Source of the DNA: an uncultured Clostridia bacterium
GTDB lineage: Bacteria > Bacillota > Clostridia > Christensenellales > Aristaeellaceae
Assembly (NCBI GenBank): GCA_934647235.1
Contig: CAKUFG010000002.1
Span: 65,900 to 129,899 of the forward strand
Direction of reading: 5' to 3'
Length of the DNA: 64,000 nt
Shown here: one piece after another, positions 41,802 through 49,970 of the stretch
Layout of the letters: every line of letters begins with the position of its first letter
Numbering within the stretch: the stretch's first letter is position 1
Position numbers and translations under genes: made by a program
Notes under the pieces: generated by a model
The model's input: only the letters and a program-made list of their open reading frames with translations
The model's database searches: none
What the model was told of the DNA's origin: nothing

Positions 41802-42050
41802 ATGAAAGAAAAGCACTGGCATTATTTTCCTTTCTATCATTGGCAAGATCAACGCATCAAATATTGAAGCAACGCCATCAAACTCGTCACATCATGCAGC
41901 ATACCGATTATTGTTTTGGTTGTTGTCACCTGGATGGCAAAAGCTTTTCTTGGGACCGATATTATAAATACCAGTGCAGAGAAGATAATTCCTGTTCTTT
42001 CTGTCGTAAATGGCAAAAATACCGACAAGGAAAAAAGCCTCATATCCTAA
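41802..42050 (+). pseudogene. Small single-span membrane protein interrupted by in-frame TGA
   Basis: AAGGAG lies upstream of an ATG that opens a 21-codon frame rich in His, Trp, Tyr and Phe (starts MKEKHWHYFPF), ending in TGA at 41865-41867. The same frame then continues for 60 sense codons to TAA: SNAIKLVTSCSIPII and a clear membrane helix IPIIVLVVVTWMAKAFLG, then a polar tail ending in KEKSLIS. A good terminator follows 11 bp later. The whole looks like one gene of about 82 codons. TGA is a normal stop throughout this window, so this is either a nonsense mutation or a readthrough site. Base composition is much more AT-rich than the neighbours. Confidence 0.55.
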
Positions 42051-42061
42051 TTCATAAAACA

Positions 42062-42101
42062 CCGCCCCCAATCCTTGCGATTGGGGGCGGCGTTGTTTTT
42101 T
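42062..42101 (+). terminator. Terminator after the interrupted small gene
   Basis: CCGCCCCCAATC and GATTGGGGGCGG arms, a 5-nt loop, and T6 shortly after: a 12-bp perfect stem. It is also placed to stop the convergent importer operon. The remainder of the gap to 42195 is featureless. Confidence 0.9.
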
Positions 42102-42195
42102 GCCTGCGGCTGTTTTCATCAGGCAGCTGCGGGCGCTTAAGCATCAGGCTGTGCACAGGCGCAGGATTTTTGGGGGCACGGGGCTTTTCTGTCGA

Positions 42196-43077
42196 TCAGC
42201 CCTTTACCGCACCAATCATCAGGCCCTTAATCAGATAGCGCTGGAAGAAGGGATAAATGCACAGCACGGGCACAACCGTAATCATCGTTACCGTCATGCG
42301 CACGCCGCGGGGCGTGATGGGCACAGCCGCGCCAGGATCGCGCTCCTTCAGCTCGCGCACAATGGATTCCGCCTCCTGCAGATAGCGATACAGCATATAC
42401 TGCAGCGTCAGGATTTTTTTGTTGCTGATGGCGTAAATATGGTTGTCAAACCAGGAGTTCCACTGTCCCACAGAGGCGTAGATGGCAATGGTTGCCACAA
42501 TTGGCAGGGACATGGGCAGAATGATCTTCAGGAAGATGCACATGGTGCCCGCGCCGTCGATCATGGCGCTTTCCTCCACCGAAATCGGCAGCTGCTCCAC
42601 ATAGGTTTTAATCAGGATAACATAATAGGCGTCCACCACGGCAGGCAGGATGTATACCAGGAAGGAGTTGGTCAGGCGATAGGCCTTGTATACCAGATAT
42701 GTGGGGATCAGGCCGCCGCTCACATACATGGTGATTATCAGGATGCGGTACATCACCTTGCGCAGGGGCATATCCTCCTTGGAAAACAGATAGCCCAGCA
42801 GCATGCAGGCCAGCAGCGTACAGGCCGTGCCGATGCTTGTGCGCAGCACGGAAATCAAAAAGGCATGGGGAACATCGCCGCTTTTGAAGACATCGGCATA
42901 ATTCTTCAGGGTAAAGTTGATCGGCCAGGCCACGGCGTTCACCGCCAGCGGGCCCGAGGAAAGCGATTGAACGAAGATATACCACAGCGGGTACAGGCAC
43001 AGCGCGATGATCACCAGGAAAAACAGGATATTGAAGACATTGAAAATCTTACGGGACACGGAATCATGATGTACCAT
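42196..43077 (-). CDS. Carbohydrate ABC transporter permease, LplC type
   Basis: 293 residues. The first helix is NVFNILFFLVIIALCLYPLWYIFVQSL, the NFTLKNYADVF segment follows, the EAA loop is ISVEESAMIDGAGTMCIFLKIILPMS, and the C-terminus is YPFFQRYLIKGLMIGAVKG, as in the LplC group. It is the second permease of the importer and the last gene of its operon. AAGGAGG lies 11 nt before the ATG of MVHHDSV. It shares family membership with the permease at 21468, but the two are clearly distinct. Confidence 0.93.
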   Translation of the reverse strand: MVHHDSVSRKIFNVFNILFFLVIIALCLYPLWYIFVQSLSSGPLAVNAVAWPINFTLKNYADVFKSGDVPHAFLISVLRTSIGTACTLLACMLLGYLFSKEDMPLRKVMYRILIITMYVSGGLIPTYLVYKAYRLTNSFLVYILPAVVDAYYVILIKTYVEQLPISVEESAMIDGAGTMCIFLKIILPMSLPIVATIAIYASVGQWNSWFDNHIYAISNKKILTLQYMLYRYLQEAESIVRELKERDPGAAVPITPRGVRMTVTMITVVPVLCIYPFFQRYLIKGLMIGAVKG

Positions 43078-43093
43078 TTCCTGTTTTTCCTCC

Positions 43094-43996
43094 TTACACA
43101 ATGGATTCGCCGCGCACGCGCTTGGCCAGCAGGTTGGTCAGCGTCAGCAGCGTAATACTGATAAAGGACTGGAACATGCCGATGGCCGTAGCGTAGGAGT
43201 AGTCCATCAGCTTGATTCCCTTTTTGTAGGTATACAGCTCCAGCGTTTCTATGTTTCGCGTAACCAGCGCGTTTTCAAACACGTATACCTGCTCCATGCC
43301 GTTGGATACAAAGTCCGATATGCCCAGCAGCATCATGACCACAAACGTAGGCATCAGTCCCGGAATGGTAACGTGCAGCACATTCTGAAAGCGATTTGCG
43401 CCGTCCACCGTGGCCGCCTCATACAGCCCCTGATCGATACCGGCAATGGCGGCGACATAAATGATGGATTTCCAGCCCAGGTTCTTCCAAATCCAGATGC
43501 CTGTCTGGAATCCGTATACGGCGTTTTTGTTGGTCAGCAGCTTTTGGGACTTGCCGAACAGGCCCAGCAGCTGGTTAACGATACCATCGGAGGTAAACAG
43601 CGCATAGGCAATAGAGTACACAATGACCCAGCTGACAAAGTGCGGCAGGGTTGTGGTCGTCTGTGCAAACTTGCGGAAGCGGCTGTTATTCAGCTCGTTA
43701 AGCAGGATGGCAAAGACGGGCGGCAGAACCAGCGAGACGGTTTTCAGCGCGGACAGGATGATGGAATTGCGCATGATGCGCGACATATCGCGGCTGGTAA
43801 ACAGCATTTTGAAAAAGTACAGCCCCACAAAGCGAGACTTGAAAATCGGCTGTCCGATCTTATAATCTACCAGCGACAGGTACCAGCCGAACAGCGGCAC
43901 GTACCGAAATGCCAGCACCATCAGCATCAGCGGCAGCGCCAAAAAGAACAGGTTCCAGCGCTTACGGCGCTTGCGTATTGTGGGCAGGCTTGTCAT
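43094..43996 (-). CDS. Carbohydrate ABC transporter permease, LplB type
   Basis: 300 residues, six expected helices. The N-terminus has the basic KRRKRWNLFFLALPLMLMVLAFRYVPLFGWYLSLVDY motif of LplB permeases. The EAA loop is GLYEAATVDGANRFQNVLHVTIPGL. It pairs with the permease 16 bp downstream and the binding protein upstream. A large hairpin separates it from the binding-protein gene, which would allow different expression levels. No ATPase gene is present here either, so both importers in this window probably share an ATPase. Confidence 0.94.
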   Translation of the reverse strand: MTSLPTIRKRRKRWNLFFLALPLMLMVLAFRYVPLFGWYLSLVDYKIGQPIFKSRFVGLYFFKMLFTSRDMSRIMRNSIILSALKTVSLVLPPVFAILLNELNNSRFRKFAQTTTTLPHFVSWVIVYSIAYALFTSDGIVNQLLGLFGKSQKLLTNKNAVYGFQTGIWIWKNLGWKSIIYVAAIAGIDQGLYEAATVDGANRFQNVLHVTIPGLMPTFVVMMLLGISDFVSNGMEQVYVFENALVTRNIETLELYTYKKGIKLMDYSYATAIGMFQSFISITLLTLTNLLAKRVRGESIV

Positions 43997-44063
43997 TTTG
44001 CGTTCCTTCCTTTTTTGCAGAATGCCTGGGGCAGGCTTTCCAGCATCGCTTCATTGGCAATGT

Positions 44064-44096
44064 CTGCCGCAGGCTCGCATAGCGAGCCTGCGGCAG
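44064..44096 (-). promoter_or_regulatory. Strong intercistronic hairpin between binding-protein and permease genes
   Basis: CTGCCGCAGGCTCGC and its exact complement form a 15-bp perfect stem with a 3-nt ATA loop. No T-run follows on the minus strand, so it is more likely an mRNA-stabilising or processing element than a full terminator. This would favour more binding protein than permease. Confidence 0.65.
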
Positions 44097-44124
44097 GTGT
44101 TTGCGCGCGCCGCGCGCGGTTCAA

Positions 44125-45807
44125 TCACTTATACTGGGCAGCGTAGGCTTCAAAGAAGGGACGGGCCAGCTCGTTGGCAGGCGCCCACTGCTCCTTGTAC
44201 CACTGATACTGTTCTTCCACGTTCAGCTCGTTCAGCTGCGCGATAACATCAGCCTGGATCTCGGCGAACTCCTCGTCGCTCTCGGCCTGAATCAGGCTGG
44301 GCATCGCCTGGTACAGGATATCGTTGCAGGTATCCATCACGCGCTTGCGCTCGGTGGGAATCTCCGCCAGGGCCAGCATAACGGTTTCGCCAGGGTCGGT
44401 GGAGTCGTTCAGCATCGTATTGTACATCGCGTCTACCCAGTAGTTCACGCCGTAATGGGCGGCATAATCCCTTTCCAGATAGTTCTGGCTGTCGGCGCGG
44501 GCGGTGCTGATCTCCAGCAGATCCAGCGGGTATCCATCAGGATGCAGGCAGGACGGGTTGTAAGCGGTCAGGTACGGATCGCGGCTGTGGTAGCCCGCGC
44601 CAATGAAGCTTTCGTCCTTGTCGGCAATCTTCTTGAGGGTTTCGGGGAACATATAGGGCACGCCGTTGGCGTCATAATCCCAGTCCACGCCCTTGACGCC
44701 GCTATACATTTCGCGGTTGAAGTCCGGATCATAGAGCTCGTTGTAGAACTTCATCGCCAGCTCCTTGTTGGCGGATTTGGCGTTGATGAAAGCATGATAG
44801 GTGGGAGCGTTGCCCATCATCAGCATGCAGTCGGCGTACAGGATGGAGCCCTTGGAGGGAACCACCACATAGCCCGCCAGGGTTTCGGGATTCTTTTCCA
44901 CCTCATTGTCATACAGGGCGCTATCCACATAGTGAATACCCATGTAGCGGCCCTCGGCCACCTTGGCGTCGTATTCGTCGCCAGACATGGTAAAGATATC
45001 CTCGTCAAACAAGCCGGTGCGATACACCTTGTTATAGAAGGCGATATCCTTCCAGTAGCTGGAGCGCTCGGTGTTGGTGTAGCAGTTGATCAGCTCGCCG
45101 TCATAGATGCTGGACTTGAAGAAATAGGTGCTGCTCCACAGGTTGACCGCCACATCGGTCAGGAAGGAAGCGCGGTAGCCGCCCATGTTCTTCAGGTTGC
45201 CGTATACGCCCATGGGATAGTTGGGCTTGCCGTTCTCGTTGACAGGATGGTTCTCATACATCTTCAGCAGCGCGTTGAGATAATCCTCGTCGTTGTTGAT
45301 CTCGGGCGCGCCGATTTCTTTGTAATAGTCCCAGCGCACGATATAGCCGCGATACTGACCGTCGCCGCCCTTGGCGTTCCAGATGCCCACGGCAGGGCAA
45401 ATGAAGTATACGCCGTTATCCTCCGTGGGGAAGAGCGTCTGCTGCAGCTTGATGGTGTTGGCGTACAGCGGGCTGCGCAGATTGGGCATAAGCTCGTCGA
45501 TATAGGGCTCGATGTTGAGCGCAAGACCGCTGGCCAGCACGTTCTGCAGATTTTCATACTTGGACAGCATGATATCGGGCAGCGTGCCGTCGGTCAGCAT
45601 GACGGAGTACTGATCGGTGTCGTAGTAGGTGAACTCAATTTTCGCGTTGAGCTTTTCGGCGATGCGCTGGATCAGCACATTCTTGTCCAGATCACGCTTG
45701 GTGATGATGGAGCCGATGGTCAGCACAGTCGGTTCGTCGGCCAGCGCCATAGGCAGCATGCCCAGGCTCAGCGCCAGCACAAGCAGGATTGCAAGCAGCT
45801 TCTTCAT
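44125..45807 (-). CDS. Extracellular carbohydrate-binding protein of the ABC importer
   Basis: 560 residues. Signal peptide MKKLLAILLVLALSLGMLPMALA, cleaved before DEPT, without lipobox. The mature protein is a family 1-type solute-binding protein of the LplA/YtcQ kind, longer than usual: TVLTIGSIITKRDLDKNVLIQRIAEKLNAKIEF opens domain 1, and a C-terminal region is rich in acidic and aromatic residues. The start chosen is MKKLLAIL with GGAGGAAC upstream; the longer frame to 45891 overlaps the previous gene without support. It is followed by the two permease genes. Confidence 0.92.
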   Translation of the reverse strand: MKKLLAILLVLALSLGMLPMALADEPTVLTIGSIITKRDLDKNVLIQRIAEKLNAKIEFTYYDTDQYSVMLTDGTLPDIMLSKYENLQNVLASGLALNIEPYIDELMPNLRSPLYANTIKLQQTLFPTEDNGVYFICPAVGIWNAKGGDGQYRGYIVRWDYYKEIGAPEINNDEDYLNALLKMYENHPVNENGKPNYPMGVYGNLKNMGGYRASFLTDVAVNLWSSTYFFKSSIYDGELINCYTNTERSSYWKDIAFYNKVYRTGLFDEDIFTMSGDEYDAKVAEGRYMGIHYVDSALYDNEVEKNPETLAGYVVVPSKGSILYADCMLMMGNAPTYHAFINAKSANKELAMKFYNELYDPDFNREMYSGVKGVDWDYDANGVPYMFPETLKKIADKDESFIGAGYHSRDPYLTAYNPSCLHPDGYPLDLLEISTARADSQNYLERDYAAHYGVNYWVDAMYNTMLNDSTDPGETVMLALAEIPTERKRVMDTCNDILYQAMPSLIQAESDEEFAEIQADVIAQLNELNVEEQYQWYKEQWAPANELARPFFEAYAAQYK

Positions 45808-45865
45808 TTGTTGGTTCCTCCTCTTTGATTTTCCATATATCAACGCTTCTGCGTTGAGACCTATG

Positions 45866-46717
45866 TTATTCCAGCGTATCGGCATAGGCAATCAGTTTTG
45901 CCCTGCCGTCGGGCTGATGCGCGTGCCAGGCGATGGCAAAGCCGTGCTGCGGCGAAAAATACAGCCCTTGCCCGTACATGCCGCCCTTGCCGATCAGGCC
46001 GTTGGCCGTAACGGAGTGGAATTCGTACTCCCGCGCCAGGGCCAGGCGCACCCACTCGCTGCTGAGCAGCCGCTGGCCATCGTACACACCGTCCTGCAGG
46101 TACAGCGCGCCCAGCTTCACCATATCCTCCGCGCTGATGTACAGGCCCGTCGCGCCGATGGGGTACTGCTGCGGATCACGGCTCCAGGCTACCTCGCGGA
46201 AGCGCATGGGCTGCAGGATGCGCCGCGACAGCAGCTCGTCCATTTTTTCGCCCGCAATAAGGCTGACCGCCCGCGACAGCAGATAAAACGCGCCGTCGGT
46301 GTACACGCGCGTTTCGCCCGGACGATGCTGCAGGGGCGTTGAAAACAAATAGCGCAGAAAATCCTGCGTAGGGTAGCGTGTGGTATCCTCCACATCGATA
46401 TCCAGAATGCCCTGGCCAAAGCCTATGCGGTGCGTCAGCGCGTGCTCCAGCGTTACCAGCTTCCAGGCAGGATCGATGTTTTCCGGCAGCTGCTGCGCAA
46501 AAAGATCCCAAAATCGATCGTTCACGGACAGCTTGTTCTGCTCCCACAGCAAACCGACTGCCGTCATGGTGAACGCCTTGGCCACCGAATAGCTGTTGTT
46601 GCAGCGGTTGCAGGGGCAAAAGCAGTGCGATTGGATTCTGCCGTCGCTGTACAGCGCCAGATCGTACAGGTTCAAGTTCATTGCGGCAATATCGCCGATG
46701 ATCCTTTCAAAGTTCAT
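45866..46717 (-). CDS. Beta-lactamase-fold serine hydrolase
   Basis: 283 residues without signal peptide, so cytoplasmic. The SxxK motif is SYSVAKAFT (nucleophile about S44, lysine about K47). The Y-x-N-like motif reads YTDG, with Asp in place of Asn. The third box is probably HAHQPDG near the C-terminus. The family includes esterases, D-aminopeptidases and penicillin-binding-like enzymes. It lies 58 bp upstream of the sugar-binding-protein gene on the same strand, so it may remove an acyl group from the imported sugar; this is inference. GGGAG precedes the ATG. Confidence 0.85.
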   Translation of the reverse strand: MNFERIIGDIAAMNLNLYDLALYSDGRIQSHCFCPCNRCNNSYSVAKAFTMTAVGLLWEQNKLSVNDRFWDLFAQQLPENIDPAWKLVTLEHALTHRIGFGQGILDIDVEDTTRYPTQDFLRYLFSTPLQHRPGETRVYTDGAFYLLSRAVSLIAGEKMDELLSRRILQPMRFREVAWSRDPQQYPIGATGLYISAEDMVKLGALYLQDGVYDGQRLLSSEWVRLALAREYEFHSVTANGLIGKGGMYGQGLYFSPQHGFAIAWHAHQPDGRAKLIAYADTLE

Positions 46718-46852
46718 AGAGCTTGCTCTCCCTTAATTTTTACAGAAATCGATCTGTCGGTTTTCTTCATTTTCCGGCTCTTCGTTGATCGTCCGTTAAA
46801 TTCGCGTTATTAAAACCAGTTATTACATGGCATTGTCGTTTTCGTCTCCTTT

Positions 46853-46881
46853 ATTATACTATCAGAAATAAAAATAAGCCA
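46853..46881 (-). promoter_or_regulatory. Candidate promoter of the serine hydrolase-importer operon
   Basis: On the minus strand TATAAT (46853-46858) with TGGCTT (46876-46881) at 17 bp. The -35 is a poor match and lies within the terminator of the AraC gene. The transcript would begin with AAGGAG and a possible 7-codon leader frame, MPCNNWF (46810-46833), of doubtful significance. Confidence 0.45.
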
Positions 46882-46900
46882 TTGCAAATCATGGCTTATT
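46873..46900 (-). terminator. Terminator of the HAD-araC operon
   Basis: AATAAGCCAT and ATGGCTTATT arms, an 8-nt loop, then TTTATTT on the minus strand, about 35 bp after the AraC stop. Confidence 0.8.
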
Positions 46901-46933
46901 CTTGCAAATATCGATTTGTTCGGCAGTGTTTTG

Positions 46934-47827
46934 CTATTGCTCCGATTGTTCCATGGCCTGATAGTCCGCGCGCGGCGAGCGCCCCGTCACCTTGCGGTAG
47001 CTGCGGTAGAAGCTGCTGTAATCCGAAAATCCCACCTCGCGCGCAGCCTCCGCCGCGCCCATGCCCTGCGCCAGCAGCTGGCGGGCGTACAGCACGCGAT
47101 TATAGGCGACATACTGCATCACCGACATGCCCGTCGCCTTATGGAAGGCGCGGTTGCAATGATCCTTGGACCAGAAAAAATGCTCCGCAATATCCGAAAG
47201 CGATATATCCCTGGTAAAATTCTGGCTCAGATACAGCAGCAGCGCGTCGATGGTATGGTTGCCGGACGTGCTGAACGCCAGGGGCGCGGCGCTGTTGACA
47301 ATCATCAGCAGCTCCGCCACCAGCGCCTTGGCAAAGTAAGGGGCCAGAGAGGAAATCCGCTCGTCGTCGGATGCGCTGGCCCGCTCCAGCCGCTCCAGCA
47401 GCGGCACAATGCCCGCGCACTCCGCCGGCCCGTAATACGCGCTGCCCACCGACTGCTGATTGAACAGCTGCAGGCACTTGCCCATCAGCGAGGACAATTC
47501 GGAATTTGCGTCAAAATAGTTGATGTACAGCGTGTGCCGCTCGAAGGGCTGCTCCGAGCGGATGAACAGCTTATGCAGAACAGCCGGAGCAAGCACCAGC
47601 AGGCTGTGCGGCTCCATCTGATAGCGCACGCCCTCCGCCTGATATACCACATCCCCGCGGACGCAGTACACCAGCTCGTACAGCGCATGGTTATGCAGGC
47701 AATACTCGTTCTGCTCCGTATCATAGGAGATGGCATGGGCATAGTGAACATCCTCGTGCGTATACTGGACAAGCACCTCATACCTGCCCTGCGAGGAACC
47801 ACTTTTTATCAGCTCCCAATCCCACAT
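46934..47827 (-). CDS. AraC-family transcriptional regulator
   Basis: 297 residues. An N-terminal cupin-type sensing domain (about 15-110: HNHALYELVYCVRGDVVYQAEGVRYQMEPHSLLVLAPAVLHKL) is followed by the two AraC HTH motifs at about 195-290 (ISLSDIAEHFFWSKDHCNRAFHKATGMSVMQYVAYNRVLYARQLL and AAREVGFSDYSSFYRSYRKVTGRSP). It is likely an activator of the adjacent serine hydrolase and sugar importer in response to a sugar. The ATG has GGGGAGG upstream. It follows the HAD gene by 21 bp in the same orientation. Confidence 0.93.
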   Translation of the reverse strand: MWDWELIKSGSSQGRYEVLVQYTHEDVHYAHAISYDTEQNEYCLHNHALYELVYCVRGDVVYQAEGVRYQMEPHSLLVLAPAVLHKLFIRSEQPFERHTLYINYFDANSELSSLMGKCLQLFNQQSVGSAYYGPAECAGIVPLLERLERASASDDERISSLAPYFAKALVAELLMIVNSAAPLAFSTSGNHTIDALLLYLSQNFTRDISLSDIAEHFFWSKDHCNRAFHKATGMSVMQYVAYNRVLYARQLLAQGMGAAEAAREVGFSDYSSFYRSYRKVTGRSPRADYQAMEQSEQ

Positions 47828-47848
47828 AGGCAGCCGCCTCCCCGCAGC

Positions 47849-48517
47849 TTATTTTGAAAACTCCTCGCAGATGGCCTGCGAAAGCTCCTGATGGTTATGG
47901 AAATAGCGGCTGGCGGTCTGCAGGATGACCGGCAGATCCTTTTCGTGCTTGACATCCTCGATGGCCCACACATTGCAGCCTGCGGCGCGCGCGGTGGTCA
48001 TGGCATAGAGCGCGTCCTCGATCACCAGGCAATCCTTGGTTTCAAAGCCCAGCTTGTGCGCGGCGTTTTCAAACAGCTCCACATCGTTTTTATTGGGGCG
48101 CACATCGCAGGTAGTCTGATAAAACTGAAAATAGCGCACAATGCCCGTCAGGTTCACGCTGGTGGTCAGGGAAGGCTCCGCCGTGGCGGAGAGCAGGCAC
48201 ATGGGCACGTTCAGCCGGCGCGCGGCCTCCAGGGTATCCAGCGCGCCGGGCTTGAGCTGCGGCACGCCCTTGGGATAGATCTCGGTGTACATATAGTTTT
48301 TGCACCAGGCCACGCACTCGTCCATGGTCATATCCAGCTGGCAGTCGGGCGATTCAAAATAATTCTTCAGCGTTTTGCGGAAGGACTCCGCCATCCAGGG
48401 CATGTTGTTGGGGTTCACATGGATGCCTTTGCGCTCCAGCAGCACCAGCGGCGCGCGCGTCCAATAGCCCTCCGAGTCCAGCAGCGTCCCGTCCATATCA
48501 AAAATAATAGCCCGCAT
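47849..48517 (-). CDS. HAD-superfamily hydrolase (beta-phosphoglucomutase-like)
   Basis: 222 residues. Motif I is IIFDMDGTLLDSEGYW with both catalytic Asp residues; a helical cap spans about 18-90; motif II is the MCLLSATAEPS segment; motif III and IV are RPNKNDVELFENA and CLVIEDALYAMTTARAAGC. It probably acts as a sugar-phosphate phosphatase or mutase. Two ATGs, six bases apart, follow GGAGAGGA; the second, MRAIIFD, is preferred for fit to the family. It is cotranscribed with the AraC gene. Confidence 0.9.
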   Translation of the reverse strand: MRAIIFDMDGTLLDSEGYWTRAPLVLLERKGIHVNPNNMPWMAESFRKTLKNYFESPDCQLDMTMDECVAWCKNYMYTEIYPKGVPQLKPGALDTLEAARRLNVPMCLLSATAEPSLTTSVNLTGIVRYFQFYQTTCDVRPNKNDVELFENAAHKLGFETKDCLVIEDALYAMTTARAAGCNVWAIEDVKHEKDLPVILQTASRYFHNHQELSQAICEEFSK

Positions 48518-48593
48518 GTACATTCCTCTCCTGTAAACAGCAAATTTCCAAATCAGTATACCACATCCGCCCATGCGCCGCAAGGCGCGCAGC

Positions 48594-48625
48594 AAAAAAG
48601 GCCGCCTCCCGAATGGGAAACGGCC
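48594..48625 (-). terminator. Terminator of the DtxR-type regulator gene
   Basis: GGCCGCCTCCC and GGGAAACGGCC arms (48600-48610, 48615-48625) with a GAAT loop and T6 on the minus strand. Confidence 0.85.
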
Positions 48626-48642
48626 CGCAGCAGCAAAGCGTT

Positions 48643-49020
48643 TTATTTGTTGTTATCTGCATTCCGCGCATGCCTTTTGATGGCCTCGTAGGTCTGCTCA
48701 CTCAGATCATGCTCCACCTTGCAGGCGTCCTCGAGCGCGGTTTCCTCATCCACGCCCAGCTTCATAAAAAAGGAAGAAAGCGTCTTATGCCGCTCGTATA
48801 CCCGCTCGGCAATGGCCATGCCGCTCTCCGTCAGGGTAATCAGCCCCTCTTTGTCCATGGTGATATAGCCGTTCTGCCGCAGCCGCTTGGTGGCATAGCT
48901 GACGCTGGGCTTGGTAACGTTGAGCTCGTTTGCAATATCAATAGAACGAATATAGCCAAAGCGCTCCTGCATCATCAGCATGGCTTCCAGATAATCCTCG
49001 GAGGATTCCAAAATACGCAT
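48643..49020 (-). CDS. DtxR/MntR-family metal-dependent regulator
   Basis: 125 residues: winged HTH (SSEDYLEAMLMMQERFGYIRSIDIANELNVTKPSVSYATKRLRQNGYITMDKEGLITLTESG) and a helical dimerisation/metal domain with candidate ligands in ALEDACKVEHDLSEQTYEAIKRH (Cys, Glu, His pattern as in MntR). The C-terminal SH3-like domain of DtxR is missing, as in MntR. It represses metal-uptake genes when Mn or Fe is bound; no transporter is adjacent, so its targets lie elsewhere. It is a single gene with its own promoter and terminator. Confidence 0.93.
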   Translation of the reverse strand: MRILESSEDYLEAMLMMQERFGYIRSIDIANELNVTKPSVSYATKRLRQNGYITMDKEGLITLTESGMAIAERVYERHKTLSSFFMKLGVDEETALEDACKVEHDLSEQTYEAIKRHARNADNNK

Positions 49021-49049
49021 CGAAAACTCACCTGCTTTCCTATCAATTT

Positions 49050-49078
49050 AGAATATCATAGATATAAGCAAAAATCAA
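49050..49078 (-). promoter_or_regulatory. Promoter of the DtxR-type regulator
   Basis: On the minus strand TTGATT (49073-49078), 17 bp, TATTCT (49050-49055). Confidence 0.75.
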
Positions 49079-49092
49079 GCATAAGTACATAG

Positions 49093-49128
49093 AAAAAGCG
49101 TCCGCCCCGCAGCATGCGGAGCGGACGC
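49093..49128 (-). terminator. Terminator of the SH3-repeat protein gene
   Basis: GCGTCCGC and GCGGACGC arms (49098-49105, 49121-49128) with an inner CCGCA/TGCGG pair, then TTTTT on the minus strand. Confidence 0.88.
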
Positions 49129-49142
49129 GGCGCAAATACAGC

Positions 49143-49901
49143 TTAGTTCAGCTGCAGGCGATCCATCAGCATATAGCCCATCTTGCCGTCCGGCGCTACA
49201 ACCTTGGCGTAGTCCTCGTTGTACTTCCACTTGAGGATATAGACCTTCACGTCGTTCTTATACTCGCCCAGGTTGTTGCCGTAGGTGCTGGTAGGACGAT
49301 CATACATGTAGATGTAGCCCAACTCGCTCTTTACGGTAGCGGTCTGATGATAGGCCTTTTCGCCTTCCTTTACCAGTGCGCGCTTGCCGATGTAGCCCAC
49401 CTTGCCGTCATCCTTGGAGCATACCTTGGCATAGCTTTCGTTAGCGTTCCAATCCAGTACTTCAAAGCGAGCGCCGTTCTTGTAGGAGCCCAGGTTTTTG
49501 CCATAGGTGCTGGTAGGACGGTCGTACATATAGCAGTAGCCCAGCGGATATACGCTGTCCACATAGTAGATGGGATAGTCGCGGCTGGTGCCGTAGGGGA
49601 TCAGGCTTTCGGCGCTGACATAGCCCACACGGTTGCTGCTGTCCACTACCAGGTAATAGCCGTTAACAGCCTTGGTGCTGATGACCTTGAGCGCTTCGCC
49701 GTTCTTATAGCTGCCCAGGTTTTCACCGTAGGTGCTGGTGGGACGGTCGTACATATAGCAGTAGCCGCTGGGGCTGTAGCTGCTTACCACGTACAGGGGG
49801 TAGTTATCGGAATAAGCATATCCATCCGCCAGGGCAATGCCCGTCAGCAGCGTCATCAGCAGCAGCGCGGCGGCCAGTACAGAGAAGATCCTGCGTTTCA
49901 T
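49143..49901 (-). CDS. Secreted protein with three SH3-like repeats
   Basis: 252 residues. Signal peptide MKRRIFSVLAAALLLMTLLTGIALA, cleaved before DGYAY. The mature part consists of three repeats of about 70-75 residues, each with the near-identical signature YMYDRPTSTYG-x-NLG-x-YKN (about positions 49, 123 and 197), followed by a strand such as YAKVCSKDDGKVGYI. The layout resembles bacterial SH3 domains, which usually bind cell-wall peptides. No catalytic domain is present. The repeats are also highly similar at the DNA level, a sign of recent duplication or gene conversion. Confidence 0.85.
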   Translation of the reverse strand: MKRRIFSVLAAALLLMTLLTGIALADGYAYSDNYPLYVVSSYSPSGYCYMYDRPTSTYGENLGSYKNGEALKVISTKAVNGYYLVVDSSNRVGYVSAESLIPYGTSRDYPIYYVDSVYPLGYCYMYDRPTSTYGKNLGSYKNGARFEVLDWNANESYAKVCSKDDGKVGYIGKRALVKEGEKAYHQTATVKSELGYIYMYDRPTSTYGNNLGEYKNDVKVYILKWKYNEDYAKVVAPDGKMGYMLMDRLQLN

Positions 49902-49970
49902 TTTAATCGCACCTTTCTTTGCAATATTGTTTGGTTCCGTTTACCAATAAGGTAAGCAGGGATCATCTTT

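Noticed and set aside
41892..42119. Short hydrophobic frames on the minus strand opposite the interrupted small gene
   Set aside because: No ribosome-binding site, and they cross the terminator; the plus-strand reading with ribosome-binding site, membrane helix and terminator is better.
49098..49130. Third copy of the structured dispersed repeat (GCATGCGGAGCGG resembles its core)
   Set aside because: The similarity is limited to GC-rich words and is explained by the terminator stem of the SH3-repeat gene; the AATCCG start and following 9-4-9 stem are absent.
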